64,000 bases of DNA, taken from contig JANQOR010000041.1 in assembly GCA_028285685.1 (NCBI GenBank), positions 186,001-250,000 on the forward strand, written 5' to 3'. Within the stretch, counting starts at the first letter, position 1, and every line of letters starts with the position of its first letter. This stretch comes from Cyclobacteriaceae bacterium. GTDB taxonomy: Bacteria; Bacteroidota; Bacteroidia; Cytophagales; Cyclobacteriaceae. A model generated the notes under the pieces. It was not told where the DNA came from. It searched no databases and was given only the letters and a program-made list of their open reading frames with translations. Of this stretch, positions 16,615-26,274 are shown piece by piece. The translations under genes and the position numbers were made by a program.

Positions 16615-17184
16615 CTAACCCAACATCTCCACTTCTCCACTTCCCAGGTGATAGTATGCAGGTTGAATTTTAACATTGCCACTACTCACAGCATTTCCAA
16701 TGATATCTGACCTGCTTGTGAGCTCATTTGCAGTCAATTCCGCATTTTTCTTCACTACATCAGCTATGGAGGCGCCGTCCGGTGATGCACCAATAGCAGG
16801 AGTTACATGGGCTAGCAGGTGATTTAGGTTATAGCCATTGTCACCACCGTTGACCGCAGCTGTCACAGCACCGCAACTTTCATGTCCTAGCACTACAATT
16901 ACCTTCGATCCCAGGTGTGCGACTGCATACTCAATACTCGCAATGGTAGAAGTATTGGCAACATTGCCTGCAACACGCAAGACGAATAATTCGCCTATGC
17001 CAGTATCGAAAGCCAATTCCGGTACAACACGACTGTCAGCACAGCTTAGAATAATAGCAAATGGTTGCTGACCTCCAGTCAGTGACTCGCGTCTGGAGCT
17101 GTCCTGAAGTTTACCATCCAACTTGTCAGCGACGAATCGGCTGTTTCCCTCCTTTAGGCGATCTAAGATTTCATTTATTTCCAT
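16615..17184 (-). CDS. beta-class carbonic anhydrase
   Basis: The 189-residue enzyme interconverts CO2 and bicarbonate. The zinc ligands and dyad are visible: C48-A-D50-S-R52, H101 and C104 (LGHESCGAVTAA). The length and the sequence 'FVLRVAGNVANTSTIASIEYAVAHLGSKVIVVLGH' are typical for bacterial beta carbonic anhydrases. There is no signal peptide, so it is cytoplasmic and would supply bicarbonate for carboxylations or pH balance. It stands alone, convergent with the cyclase gene and divergent from the flavoprotein at 17380. Confidence 0.95.
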   Translation of the reverse strand: MEINEILDRLKEGNSRFVADKLDGKLQDSSRRESLTGGQQPFAIILSCADSRVVPELAFDTGIGELFVLRVAGNVANTSTIASIEYAVAHLGSKVIVVLGHESCGAVTAAVNGGDNGYNLNHLLAHVTPAIGASPDGASIADVVKKNAELTANELTSRSDIIGNAVSSGNVKIQPAYYHLGSGEVEMLG

Positions 17185-17379
17185 AAGAATTACAATATGT
17201 TCCTGTTGTTATTTACTGCTAAAGCATAAAAATAATGCAGAATGTTTTATTTATTACTTAAATCTCAATTGATCCAATTTCACCATTGCCAAAAGCTCAA
17301 CGGTGTGGAAATACCCAAGTACCGGTATTGATATATTCACATTTTCTTTCGAACTTCAATAGCCAATTCACCATCAATC

Positions 17380-18861
17380 ATGAAAATCAAACTCAACAAG
17401 GAGTGGTGGAACACCATTAAGAAGTTTGGTGGCACCATGCCCTACTATTGTCTCCCCAAGAATTTGCAAGATCTTATCGACCTGGTTAAGCAAGCAGAGG
17501 CGGAAAGTAAGCGGATCAAAGCGGTTGGATCGGGGCACTCATTTTCTGATGTAGCTATACCCGAATGCTATTTGGTCGATCTAAAAAAAATGGACGCTCT
17601 CCTTCCTCTTGACCGCAATTCTATAAATGAGAAATACAACAATGTAAACTTGGTACACGTCGAAGGTGGAATGTCAGTTCAAAAATTCAATAAAAGAATG
17701 GAACATCAGAGCCTATGCGTTAAGAACATGGGTGGACTTGATGATCAAACGTTAGCCGGTGCCATATCGACAGGCACACACGGCACTGGAATAGATCTAC
17801 CTTCATTTCCCGGAATGGTACGTTCAATTCTGATCGTTTCTCATGGTGGAAAATGCTTGAGGATCGAGCCGAAAGATGGCCTGACCAATCCCGATAAACA
17901 CTCAGAAACCGGTGTAGAACTGATACAAGACGACCAGTTTTTCAACAGCTCTTTGGTTAGTTTGGGTTGTTTTGGCATCATTTACTCATTCATCCTGGAA
18001 ATGGAGGATATGTACTATTTGGAAGAAACCAAAAAACTCTATCAATGGAGTGAAGTGAAGCCAAGACTTGCGGATAGAAGTTTATTCCATGAAGCTGATG
18101 GAACACCCATTCGAGGTGTAATGGTGCAGGTAAATCCCTACAAAAACGAAGACAAAGATCATACATGCATCGTTGTTCGCCACCGAATATTGGAGACAAT
18201 GCCTTCTCGCTATATAGGGGACGCAACGAGAAACTGGATAAGCAGCGTTCTGAGCTACTTCCCACTCTCCTACCTTTATTTGAAATGGGTTGCTAGAAAT
18301 AAGCCATTCAAGCTGCCAAAGATGCTTGACGCCTCTCTTAAATCGCTTCGAGATAAACGATACGTGAATAAAGGCTATCGAGTACTTTATCAGGGAGCAG
18401 AGTACATCAAGAAACGAGCGTACGATAGCGAATTTGCTTTTGACCTGTCCAACGGTAAAAACAATTTCATCAAGGCACTAGAAGCTATGTTCAAAAAGGC
18501 TGAGGAAAACATACCAGAAGGGCTGTATCAAACGGCTCCCATGGGATTGCGATTTGTAGACCAGTCACCGGCTTATCTGTCTCCGGAATATGGAAGGCAG
18601 GTCGCTTACATTGATACTCCTTTCGTCAAGGGCACCCCCAGGCTAGATGAGCAGCTTTTTGCTTATCAGGAAATCATGCTAAGTGAGGACGGTATTCCAC
18701 ATTGGGGAAAAGTGAATACCATCCTTGACGGAAGGCCTGAAATAATTAAACGCTACTATCCAAAACTGGCCGAATGGCAGGAGGTTTTCAACCAGCTAAA
18801 TCCTGATAGGTTGTTTAGCAACAAGTTTTCGGATCGACTTAAGCTAGGAGATATTGTTTAA
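17380..18861 (+). CDS. FAD-linked oxidase of the aldonolactone/alditol oxidase family
   Basis: A 493-residue flavoprotein of the VAO/PCMH type. The FAD-binding domain has 'IKAVGSGHSFSDVA' (~47-60), 'LVHVEGGMSVQKFNKRM' and the 'GAISTGTHGTG' phosphate loop (~126-136). The C-terminal ALO-type domain carries 'HWGKVN' near residue 447, a hallmark of L-gulono/L-galactono/D-arabinono-lactone and alditol oxidases. Probable reaction: oxidation of a sugar lactone or polyol using O2 or another acceptor; the substrate cannot be read. There is no signal peptide. The N-terminus (KEWWNTIKKFGG) is typical for this branch and supports the ATG start. Confidence 0.85.
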   Translation: MKIKLNKEWWNTIKKFGGTMPYYCLPKNLQDLIDLVKQAEAESKRIKAVGSGHSFSDVAIPECYLVDLKKMDALLPLDRNSINEKYNNVNLVHVEGGMSVQKFNKRMEHQSLCVKNMGGLDDQTLAGAISTGTHGTGIDLPSFPGMVRSILIVSHGGKCLRIEPKDGLTNPDKHSETGVELIQDDQFFNSSLVSLGCFGIIYSFILEMEDMYYLEETKKLYQWSEVKPRLADRSLFHEADGTPIRGVMVQVNPYKNEDKDHTCIVVRHRILETMPSRYIGDATRNWISSVLSYFPLSYLYLKWVARNKPFKLPKMLDASLKSLRDKRYVNKGYRVLYQGAEYIKKRAYDSEFAFDLSNGKNNFIKALEAMFKKAEENIPEGLYQTAPMGLRFVDQSPAYLSPEYGRQVAYIDTPFVKGTPRLDEQLFAYQEIMLSEDGIPHWGKVNTILDGRPEIIKRYYPKLAEWQEVFNQLNPDRLFSNKFSDRLKLGDIV

Positions 18862-18913
18862 TGAAAAGGCCAATCACATGTGAATTTGTCACCATGTGAA
18901 GAGCATGATGCTC

Positions 18914-21900
18914 TCAAAAATAGGCCGTCACCTGTACATTTCCCGTATGAATAGCCCTGGTATCCTCCGATTTCCTTCCATTGTATATGAGTGATAGCTG
19001 CATTCCTTTTGACATTTTTTGCTGCCAGTTAATTTGCCATGTTTGATTAGAACCTGGCTGCAGCGCATCGAGTAGCAGATAGGCCAGATAGGTGCTCTGA
19101 TCTCCGGTAAAATCAATATTCACCAACGCGAATGTACTCCTAAGAGATCCTTTGCCCCTTTTATTCCAGGTCAGTTCACCACTGTACCGTTGGATTAAAG
19201 AGCTTTCTTTCGATGTTTCGAGAAAGTCATTTCTTTTGCTTTCACGTTGATACCTGCCGACGACTCGCACTGAACTGGACGGTTGCCAAATAAGTTGTGG
19301 TTCGTATGTATCAGTTAAAATCCTAAAGTTTCGACTGTCTAGGAAATCTGATTCATTGGAAAAATTTCCAAAAGTTGACGTGAGACGAAAAGTATATTCG
19401 CTACTTAAATCGATCTTAAAATTGGCAATCCAATCTTGTTTCTCCCTAAGTTCAAAACCTTGAGTTAGCAGCTGTTTGTTATTTGATGTTCGTAACGAAA
19501 AGTCCCCAGCTAATCCTCTCCCATTTCTGTTAAAAAACAATGTGTATCGCTTTTGATCTTGAGCTGATAACAAAGAGGCATCATCCAATTTGACGGAAAA
19601 GGGATTCAGTCGATCGTTATAGTTATCGGAGGTAGTACGATAGTTGATGTTAAAATTGGCATTCATAGAAAACTTGGAGATGAAGGCTTTTACTCCACCT
19701 TGTTTTCTCCACGAAAAAGGCATTTTCACATCAATAGTGTGAATGTAAAAGCTCTGAAAAGAGGTGAGGTAATCATCGGTGGGAGTAAAAATCTTCACAT
19801 AGTTGCGCTCATCCGGATTGATCGCCTCAAAAAACTCGTTCAGATCTTGAACACCGTCTCCATTCTGATCACGCCATGTATGCGTTCCTTCTCCGGTTAT
19901 CACCGGCAAGTAGACAAACTCTCTTCGCAGCTCGCGACTATTGCCAGTGGAAAAGGAGAAATTATGTCTAATACTATTTTTCAAGTAATTGCCCAACCAA
20001 TTGATTCTTCCGGAGATAATCTCTCCCTCACCCGTGTTAAGACCAAGGTTATCGTTGGTAGATCGATAGTTAAAGTCGGTAATCCAATTATTTCTTGCTC
20101 CGGCTTTGCTGTAACTCAACTTAAAATTTCGTGAATCCAAAAAGTCTTCCATTACACCACTCACAGGTAGCTTGTCTTTGCGTAAAGTATAGGACGCTCT
20201 GAATTGACTGGAAGATGAATCATTACTAGTGAGATAAAACTCATGAGATCGATAATGCATTCTTGAATTAACGACACTGTCCTGTTGCTGGAATCTATTT
20301 TCGTTGATTTCATGAATATATCCGGAAATTATCTTGAACTTCCTAAAACTCAAATCTGTACTGGTTTCCAACCAATCCGAGTCGAACGTTCCCTGAGTTC
20401 CACTTAAATATGAGTAAGATGAGGTCAATCGAAAAAAATCCAGCGACTGGTTCACAGCCAACTTTTGTTGAAGTCCACTCATCAAACCCTTTCGCTCTCG
20501 CTTGTTCACTTCATAGCTAAGTACATTGAATCGATCCTTTTCCAGGGAAGCTTTGCCAAATACAATTAGATCTGGGATGTTTCCAATGGTGTCGACCCTT
20601 AAGTCCCAGTTTCGATCAAATTCAATCGAACGATAGCGATCGATGAAACTAAAATTTCGTGTGTCATACTCAACTTGAAGTGAAGAGGACCAATTGTATT
20701 TCGGAATAAACGACTTTCTGCCTTGCGACCTAATCCCACCGTAGTATCCCATTCCGGAGTTGTCAGAATCTTCGATTGACGAGAATAGATTTCGATCAAT
20801 CCGGCTAAATGCTGACTCATAGAAAATTTCTTCATTTTCGTTGAGTTTTACTTCAGCACCGAGGTTAAGCATCTGTCGGCTGTTAGGAAGAGGGACGAAA
20901 ATGCCAGGCCGGTATGTTCCCTGGCTTACACCGTTTACAGGTGAGATCCACTCGTAAATACGCCCGTTGGAGGTAGTTTGAACTAGTTGATAATCGCCAT
21001 TACCCATTCCTACATCCGAAAATGTTGCCGTAAAAAGTCCTCCATCCGTACCAGTAGAATGTACCAGAATTTGTTGAGGATTTCCCTCCAAATCCAAGGT
21101 ATCAGCCTTTCGATAGAGAATTCGCCCTTCTTCAAAATTGGCTGCAGCTACCCCTTGTATAAATGCCTGCTCTGTTTGATCACCAATATTCTGAAGCAGA
21201 TCCAGGTCATTCTGATCTGGCGTGAATCCAAGATTAGAGTTGGGATTATCTCTTTCACGATAGAAGTTGCTGTAGATTCTTACATTGTCCTTTTCAATAG
21301 TCTGAGACAGCGCAATATTGGAGCGAGAATACACTTGTTCAGCGTACTCAAAATCAACTCGGAGCCTTGAAAACCGAGTGATAATCACATGGTTGTTGAA
21401 AGTGATCTCGCCTAGATTGTAATCAATGATGTAGTCTCTGTCGAAGCCTCTTGCCATCTGCTTGCCATCCAAAAACACTTTTTCAGAGTCTGCTAGCACG
21501 ATGATGAATCGTTCACCATTTGGCCCACGTAACCTATATGGTCCGTTTAACCCCTCAATTGATGGAATAAGAACTGAAGCAAATTTTCCTTTAGAGACTG
21601 CTCCCGAAACTTTTGTCGCAGTTCTCCATTTGCCTTCATCCTCAAATGTGACCTGAAGCCCCTGGACATTTTTATGATACTTTAAGAAATAGTTGCTTTG
21701 TTCATGGTTGTTTAAAACAATATCACCCGCCGTAACCCCAAGGTTATCATTGTACAGCTTAATAAAGACGTTGTCAAAATCCCTAATCTGCTGCGTGTTC
21801 CCTTCCGGTTGATAAGGAATATTTTGATCAGTAATGACCGCCGAAACATACAGATTATCAGTGACTTGTCCATTCATTTGTAAATTCAAAGTTGAATTAA

Positions 21901-22339
21901 CAAATACACTCTGGCGATTACCAAAAGAAACCCCACGGGTAATAGCTCCGTACTTCTCAATGCCACCAAAATCAAATAACTCTTCTTTCTCGATAGGGAT
22001 TGCCGTCGGTGTGCCTTTGATATCCAAAGATGCATCTTCATAGGATACAATGTCTCGATTGCTAAATTGCCTGGAAATCATATCGGAAAGAATCCGGTAA
22101 CAAACTTCCACGGAATCAACACTAGCAGCAACTTGAATTAATTGTGTCTCCCGATCGTAGGTGAATGTAAATTCGGACGTTACCGAACCTGGTTCCACTG
22201 CTACAGAATCGAGCAAGACCTCCGCATGCGCTGGAATAGATTTGCAAATTAAATTTTGCGCAAGACCAACAGAGTTGACAGATAGTATCAGGCTAAGTAG
22301 TAGCCAGCGGCATGGTGATAAAAAAGGTCGTTCCTTCAT
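18914..22339 (-). CDS. large outer-membrane beta-barrel protein, SprA-like features
   Basis: The preferred start is the ATG at 22339, which begins MKERPFLSPCRWLLLSLILS...GLAQ, a signal peptide; an ATG 36 bases upstream would extend it. The 1141-residue product has an N-terminal plug-like part and long runs of alternating amphipathic strands to the end, which closes with 'NVQVTAYF' (terminal Phe), as in outer-membrane barrels. 'ITFNNHVIITRFSRLRVDFEYA' and 'GEGTHTWRDQNGDGVQDLNEFFEA', a Ca-loop-like motif, resemble segments I remember from SprA, the type IX secretion translocon, but this protein is much shorter. The start overlaps the end of the upstream NtrY-like kinase gene by 47 bases. The transport substrate is unknown. 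Confidence 0.7.
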   Translation of the reverse strand: MKERPFLSPCRWLLLSLILSVNSVGLAQNLICKSIPAHAEVLLDSVAVEPGSVTSEFTFTYDRETQLIQVAASVDSVEVCYRILSDMISRQFSNRDIVSYEDASLDIKGTPTAIPIEKEELFDFGGIEKYGAITRGVSFGNRQSVFVNSTLNLQMNGQVTDNLYVSAVITDQNIPYQPEGNTQQIRDFDNVFIKLYNDNLGVTAGDIVLNNHEQSNYFLKYHKNVQGLQVTFEDEGKWRTATKVSGAVSKGKFASVLIPSIEGLNGPYRLRGPNGERFIIVLADSEKVFLDGKQMARGFDRDYIIDYNLGEITFNNHVIITRFSRLRVDFEYAEQVYSRSNIALSQTIEKDNVRIYSNFYRERDNPNSNLGFTPDQNDLDLLQNIGDQTEQAFIQGVAAANFEEGRILYRKADTLDLEGNPQQILVHSTGTDGGLFTATFSDVGMGNGDYQLVQTTSNGRIYEWISPVNGVSQGTYRPGIFVPLPNSRQMLNLGAEVKLNENEEIFYESAFSRIDRNLFSSIEDSDNSGMGYYGGIRSQGRKSFIPKYNWSSSLQVEYDTRNFSFIDRYRSIEFDRNWDLRVDTIGNIPDLIVFGKASLEKDRFNVLSYEVNKRERKGLMSGLQQKLAVNQSLDFFRLTSSYSYLSGTQGTFDSDWLETSTDLSFRKFKIISGYIHEINENRFQQQDSVVNSRMHYRSHEFYLTSNDSSSSQFRASYTLRKDKLPVSGVMEDFLDSRNFKLSYSKAGARNNWITDFNYRSTNDNLGLNTGEGEIISGRINWLGNYLKNSIRHNFSFSTGNSRELRREFVYLPVITGEGTHTWRDQNGDGVQDLNEFFEAINPDERNYVKIFTPTDDYLTSFQSFYIHTIDVKMPFSWRKQGGVKAFISKFSMNANFNINYRTTSDNYNDRLNPFSVKLDDASLLSAQDQKRYTLFFNRNGRGLAGDFSLRTSNNKQLLTQGFELREKQDWIANFKIDLSSEYTFRLTSTFGNFSNESDFLDSRNFRILTDTYEPQLIWQPSSSVRVVGRYQRESKRNDFLETSKESSLIQRYSGELTWNKRGKGSLRSTFALVNIDFTGDQSTYLAYLLLDALQPGSNQTWQINWQQKMSKGMQLSLIYNGRKSEDTRAIHTGNVQVTAYF

Positions 22340-25300
22340 TTTCACGTGAATCAAACCAAATATTGCCGCCCGCATTCTCGATTCCTTTTTTAGCCAGCGC
22401 TAATCCTATACCGCTACCAGAAGATTTTGTACTAAAATAATTCAGGAATATCTTATCCTTCAATTCCTCATTTATCCCTTTTCCGTTGTCACTGACAACG
22501 AGCTCACATTTATCTACTTTGTTTGACAATTTAACGTGGATTTCAGCGCTCTTATTCTCCACTGACTGAATAGCATTCAAAACGACATTATTCAAAATCC
22601 GCTGAAAGATATCTTTATCCGCATAAATGAAAATTGAATCTTCTATTTCAGTCTTGATCTCAACATCATCGGAATGATATAAGCCCACAACCTGACGGAT
22701 CAGTTTGCTGAAGTCAAGCGTAGTATTATCGGGAGCAGGCATCTCAGCAAAAGCAGAAAAGGAACTGGCAATTTGACTCAGTGTATCAACTTGTATTAGC
22801 AGTGAGGATAGTGTCTCATAATCTTTGGATCCTTCATCATACTTTCTCAACAGCTGCTGGATCTTAAGCTGCATTGGTGTCAGAGGATTTTTGATTTCAT
22901 GAGCCACCTGCTTGGCAATCTCTTTCCAGGCAGCCTCCTTTTGACTTCTTGCCAGCGCACTTTTACTCTTTTCCAGCTTAACCAACATCAAATTGTAGTC
23001 TCTAACCAGGGAACCGATTTCATCAGAAGATTCGTATAAAATCGGCTTATTCTCTTCGTAAAGCGTTATTTGACTAATCTTATCTGCAACCAAACGAAGT
23101 GGTTTCATCAGGTTATTTAAGATCATGCTTCCAAACAAGATTGCAATGATGAATATCAGGCCAAAGATACTTACAAGGCTGCCAAACACCTCCAGCTGTT
23201 GGCGCTTCAAGTGATTCTTGGAATCGAAGAAAGGCATTGCAATAAAGCCTGCTATCTCGTTCCTCTCGTTATTAACGGTTGCATAGCTTACTTTATACTC
23301 AAGCTCTCCAATGGATTCATCAGCTATCATGCTGAGATTTTCCTTTTCAACTAACTCTGTAAAGACCATTGGATTTATCAGATTGCTTTGCAGACCAAGG
23401 TCGAATATCTCTCGCTGGCTTGTGGACACCAACTTCCCTTGCCTATTAAACAGGCTAAGATCGGCCTGAATGAAATCCCTGGCCTTGGACAATGTCTGGG
23501 ATGAAATCTCATCCACTTCATCCTTGATGTCATCACTTAGCAATTCAGATATGTAAAGGGCACGCTTCAAGTAACTCCGATCAATCTCCTCCCTATAAGA
23601 TGAATTCAAAGAATTGAGCAGGGCAAATCCAGCGGTGAAAAGAGGAATTATGAAAGCTAGCCCAAGGTATAACTGAATCTTTCCTGAGAAGTTAAGCCTC
23701 GCATGCTCGAAGTTCAACGAACTCAATAGGACGATCGAGCCAAGGAAAAATAGCGAAATCAAAAAGAAAAATGAAAAATTGGACAACTGCATGCCCAAAC
23801 TATACTTCTTACTTATGATTAGTATCACCCGGTGATCTACGGTTCTCACACCATAATAGTGCCTCCCCTTCTGCTCCAATCCTTCGTCATAAAGCGACGG
23901 GTCATCAAAGTCTTGAAGTTCAGGCCACTCCCCCTGACCGAATTTGCTTCTTTGAAAAAGTATTTCGCCATTTTGAAAGACAGCATAGTCAAAATCATCG
24001 GATGGGATATTGTACTTGTTATCGGTTAAAAGAGCAGGAAAAACAGCAGTTGGGACACGTTTCTTCAGCTCCAGACTAACAATTGAATTGCCGACATCGC
24101 ACAAATAGGTGAAGGACACACCATCATCTACAAGATAGATTCCTGGGTAATCTGACAAACGTTCTCGCGTCATCAACAATCTGTACTGTTTGAAGGCAAG
24201 TGTATCCAAACTAACATCTACTATTTTCACCTCATATTTGTCAAAATAGGGACTTAGAAGTTGCTCATAGGAAATTGGAGAGTCGCCGCTTGGCGTCCCC
24301 TTACCATCTTCCAACATCTGGTTTAGATAATATTCCCCTAGCACATCCTTACGAATAAGTAGGTGGTTGGCAAATTTCATCTTCGCATCCAGCTCTGACT
24401 TTTCATAAAATTTGTACACACTGTAAGAGAGAATACCGGAGGCAATTACACTGATTATCAAGGCAAATTGCAAGTTCTCATACTTAAACTCCCTTAGCCT
24501 ACTGCCCCAATTAAGTTTGCTTATGAAGATGATCACTACCGCGAATATGAGTGTCACAAGTACAGAGGTAGCGGAAATGATGAAAAAAGGTAGCGTGGAA
24601 GCTATGAGAAATAAAAAGATCTTCGAATTGGAAGTACCCCTTCTTAAAAAGCCCACAAGTCTGAAGTTGCTAAGGAAGGCAGAGCCAATCAGGAGTATCA
24701 CACAGAGGTACGAGAATACCCTCAAGTGTCCAAATTCAATGGTTTGACCCACGTCCAGGGAAATTTGAGAGTTGGTCAAAATTCTCCACAGAATCCAAAA
24801 GATGGAGACACTTAGTATTTGGCTAATTGCGGCTACCGGATAAAGTGATTTCCCCGACGGCCAATGATCAGTAAGTCTAAACCTCCTGGACCATTTTAAA
24901 GTAATCAGGAAAACCAACAAACAGTTGAAGAAGAGGTCTCCAAGTGTAGGGTTCCAAAATGACCATGTAAAGTACAAAGGGTCAAATAGCGGATATCTGA
25001 TAAGAGTCTCAAGCAAGCTAAAGTAGAGCATGATCGTACGAATTGTCACTACCACAAGTATTGACTCGATGAAATAATCAGAAAGTGTTTTCCATAGGAT
25101 TGTTAAAGCAATACTTATGATCAGCAAGCTTAGGAGTATGTCCAAAAGGTATGAAGGAGATCTTTCTATGTCGTAGAAGAATTGATCCTTGTATGTGATT
25201 GGACCATTTGAATTCGAAACATACACAACACTCCTAGGCAGAAGACTATTTTTCGTGGCTTTCAGGTAGTTATTCGCTATGGTGTACTTGCGAGAAACAG

Positions 25301-25652
25301 TAAAAACTGAAATAGAATAGCAGTCTTCATTTTTGCTCAACCTCTGAACAAGGAATACACCATGCATATCCTCAATGACTGCCAAATCGTCTTCAATTGA
25401 GAATTCAAACCATCCATAACTATCATTCCAGTTGATTAGGGAGTCACCACAGAAAGACCGTTTTCTAAACTTCGAGTCTCCCGCAGAATCGCTTGACCAA
25501 TCGAAAAGGTCAGCTCGCTGTTCCTCGATCAATTCATCGAAAAAGTCGTTCACCCTATCAACCGTGTAAGATTCCCAATCGATCAAAAAGTGATTGATGA
25601 TAATGCCTGCAATTCCAGCAGCAATAAGAATGAAAGAGATCTTCAAGTTCAT
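22293..25652 (-). CDS. NtrY-like membrane sensor histidine kinase
   Basis: A 1119-residue kinase. It has an N-terminal helix (~5-25), a ~135-residue periplasmic part, a cluster of helices (~168-405), a second periplasmic part, further helices near 635 and 665, another extracytoplasmic sensor segment, a helix at ~825 and a HAMP domain ('NLMKPLRLVADKISQ'). HisKA follows: 'KEIAKQVAHEIKNPLTPMQLKIQ' (His ~918), then HATPase with 'NNVVLNAIQSVENKS', 'DNGKGI' and 'GSGIGLALAKKGIENAGG'. 'ARSQKEAAWKEIAKQVAHEIKNPLTPMQL' is the NtrY signature. No response regulator is adjacent. Its 3' end runs into the outer-membrane gene, so the two are probably co-transcribed and may serve one envelope function (inference). 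Confidence 0.9.
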   Translation of the reverse strand: MNLKISFILIAAGIAGIIINHFLIDWESYTVDRVNDFFDELIEEQRADLFDWSSDSAGDSKFRKRSFCGDSLINWNDSYGWFEFSIEDDLAVIEDMHGVFLVQRLSKNEDCYSISVFTVSRKYTIANNYLKATKNSLLPRSVVYVSNSNGPITYKDQFFYDIERSPSYLLDILLSLLIISIALTILWKTLSDYFIESILVVVTIRTIMLYFSLLETLIRYPLFDPLYFTWSFWNPTLGDLFFNCLLVFLITLKWSRRFRLTDHWPSGKSLYPVAAISQILSVSIFWILWRILTNSQISLDVGQTIEFGHLRVFSYLCVILLIGSAFLSNFRLVGFLRRGTSNSKIFLFLIASTLPFFIISATSVLVTLIFAVVIIFISKLNWGSRLREFKYENLQFALIISVIASGILSYSVYKFYEKSELDAKMKFANHLLIRKDVLGEYYLNQMLEDGKGTPSGDSPISYEQLLSPYFDKYEVKIVDVSLDTLAFKQYRLLMTRERLSDYPGIYLVDDGVSFTYLCDVGNSIVSLELKKRVPTAVFPALLTDNKYNIPSDDFDYAVFQNGEILFQRSKFGQGEWPELQDFDDPSLYDEGLEQKGRHYYGVRTVDHRVILIISKKYSLGMQLSNFSFFFLISLFFLGSIVLLSSLNFEHARLNFSGKIQLYLGLAFIIPLFTAGFALLNSLNSSYREEIDRSYLKRALYISELLSDDIKDEVDEISSQTLSKARDFIQADLSLFNRQGKLVSTSQREIFDLGLQSNLINPMVFTELVEKENLSMIADESIGELEYKVSYATVNNERNEIAGFIAMPFFDSKNHLKRQQLEVFGSLVSIFGLIFIIAILFGSMILNNLMKPLRLVADKISQITLYEENKPILYESSDEIGSLVRDYNLMLVKLEKSKSALARSQKEAAWKEIAKQVAHEIKNPLTPMQLKIQQLLRKYDEGSKDYETLSSLLIQVDTLSQIASSFSAFAEMPAPDNTTLDFSKLIRQVVGLYHSDDVEIKTEIEDSIFIYADKDIFQRILNNVVLNAIQSVENKSAEIHVKLSNKVDKCELVVSDNGKGINEELKDKIFLNYFSTKSSGSGIGLALAKKGIENAGGNIWFDSRENEGTTFFITMPLATT

Positions 25653-25693
25653 CTTCTCTGAAGATACAATAATCGCACCTTATGACGACTATC

Positions 25694-26056
25694 TCAATTT
25701 GTTTTCCAGATTAGGTAGAGAAAGACAATCCTTGAAAATCGAAAATTTATTGGAAACATCAGGACAGCTACCGTTAAAATGGTAATCAGATAGACTTCAA
25801 TAGGTGGATCATTAAAAAAATGGTAAAGAACAAATGCTGTTACTAAGAACAAACCAGTAGAAAAAGCATAGCTGACATACATTGCTCCATAAAAGTTGCC
25901 TGGTTCTTTTTCGTACCTAAGATTGCAATTTGGGCAGTTGGTATGCATCGAAGAAACTTTCCTTAGATTAAACATACCATGCGTGAAGAGATCACCTTTT
26001 TTACAACGCGGGCATTTAGCGCTTAGGATGCCTGATAATACTGATTTTTCGCTCAT
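25694..26056 (-). CDS. DUF983 family membrane protein
   Basis: The protein has 120 residues. A zinc-ribbon-like N-terminus has CPRCKKGDLF and CPNCNLRYEKEPGNFYGAMYVSYAFS, followed by two transmembrane helices. This order, two CxxC pairs then 'EPGxFYGAMY', defines DUF983. Members often lie near cytochrome oxidase genes in Bacteroidota, as here, where it is the last gene of the act-cta block. A role in oxidase biogenesis is suggested by context only. It overlaps the end of the upstream 84-residue gene by 41 bases in another frame. Confidence 0.85.
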   Translation of the reverse strand: MSEKSVLSGILSAKCPRCKKGDLFTHGMFNLRKVSSMHTNCPNCNLRYEKEPGNFYGAMYVSYAFSTGLFLVTAFVLYHFFNDPPIEVYLITILTVAVLMFPINFRFSRIVFLYLIWKTN

Positions 26057-26270
26057 TCTTTTTGCTATACCGAAACCATAGAAATGCTACCACTGCTACT
26101 GCGATGTAAGGAGTAAAAAAAAGGTAGAGAATACCGAGATTAAGACCAGCCGCAAGTTCCGTTTCACCATGGCTGACATTGTTCTTAACCTGGGTTCTAC
26201 ACATGGCGCATTGTGCCCAATTGAGAATGGGAATCAAAAAAGAAAGGGACAAGAGCACTATCTTTCTCAT
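26016..26270 (-). CDS. small CxxC membrane protein of the oxidase operon
   Basis: An 84-residue protein. The first ~19 residues form a signal-like helix ending NWAQ, then 'CAMCRTQVKNNVSHGETELAAGLNLGILYLFFTPYIAVAVVAFLWF' gives a CxxC motif followed by one transmembrane helix and a basic tail. I know this type of small protein from Bacteroidota oxidase operons but not a tested function. The CxxC just outside the membrane could hold copper, heme or a disulfide (inference). It sits 4 bases after the DUF420 gene and overlaps DUF983, so it is tightly coupled to both. Confidence 0.7.
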   Translation of the reverse strand: MRKIVLLSLSFLIPILNWAQCAMCRTQVKNNVSHGETELAAGLNLGILYLFFTPYIAVAVVAFLWFRYSKKNERKISIIRHPKR

Positions 26271-26274
26271 TGCC

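Noticed and set aside
18874-18914. Inverted repeats TCACATG/CATGTGA and AGAGC/GCTCT between convergent genes as a terminator
   Set aside because: Stems are short and no T run follows on either strand, so I do not call an intrinsic terminator.
19700-20134. 144-codon plus-strand frame inside the barrel gene
   Set aside because: Antisense shadow of a well supported coding region; composition is not protein-like.
22338-22353. ATTTTCACGTGAATCA, 13 of 16 bases matching the consensus parS site
   Set aside because: It lies in the coding overlap of the kinase and the barrel gene, 33 kb from parAB, and has mismatches at conserved outer positions. One such near match is expected by chance.
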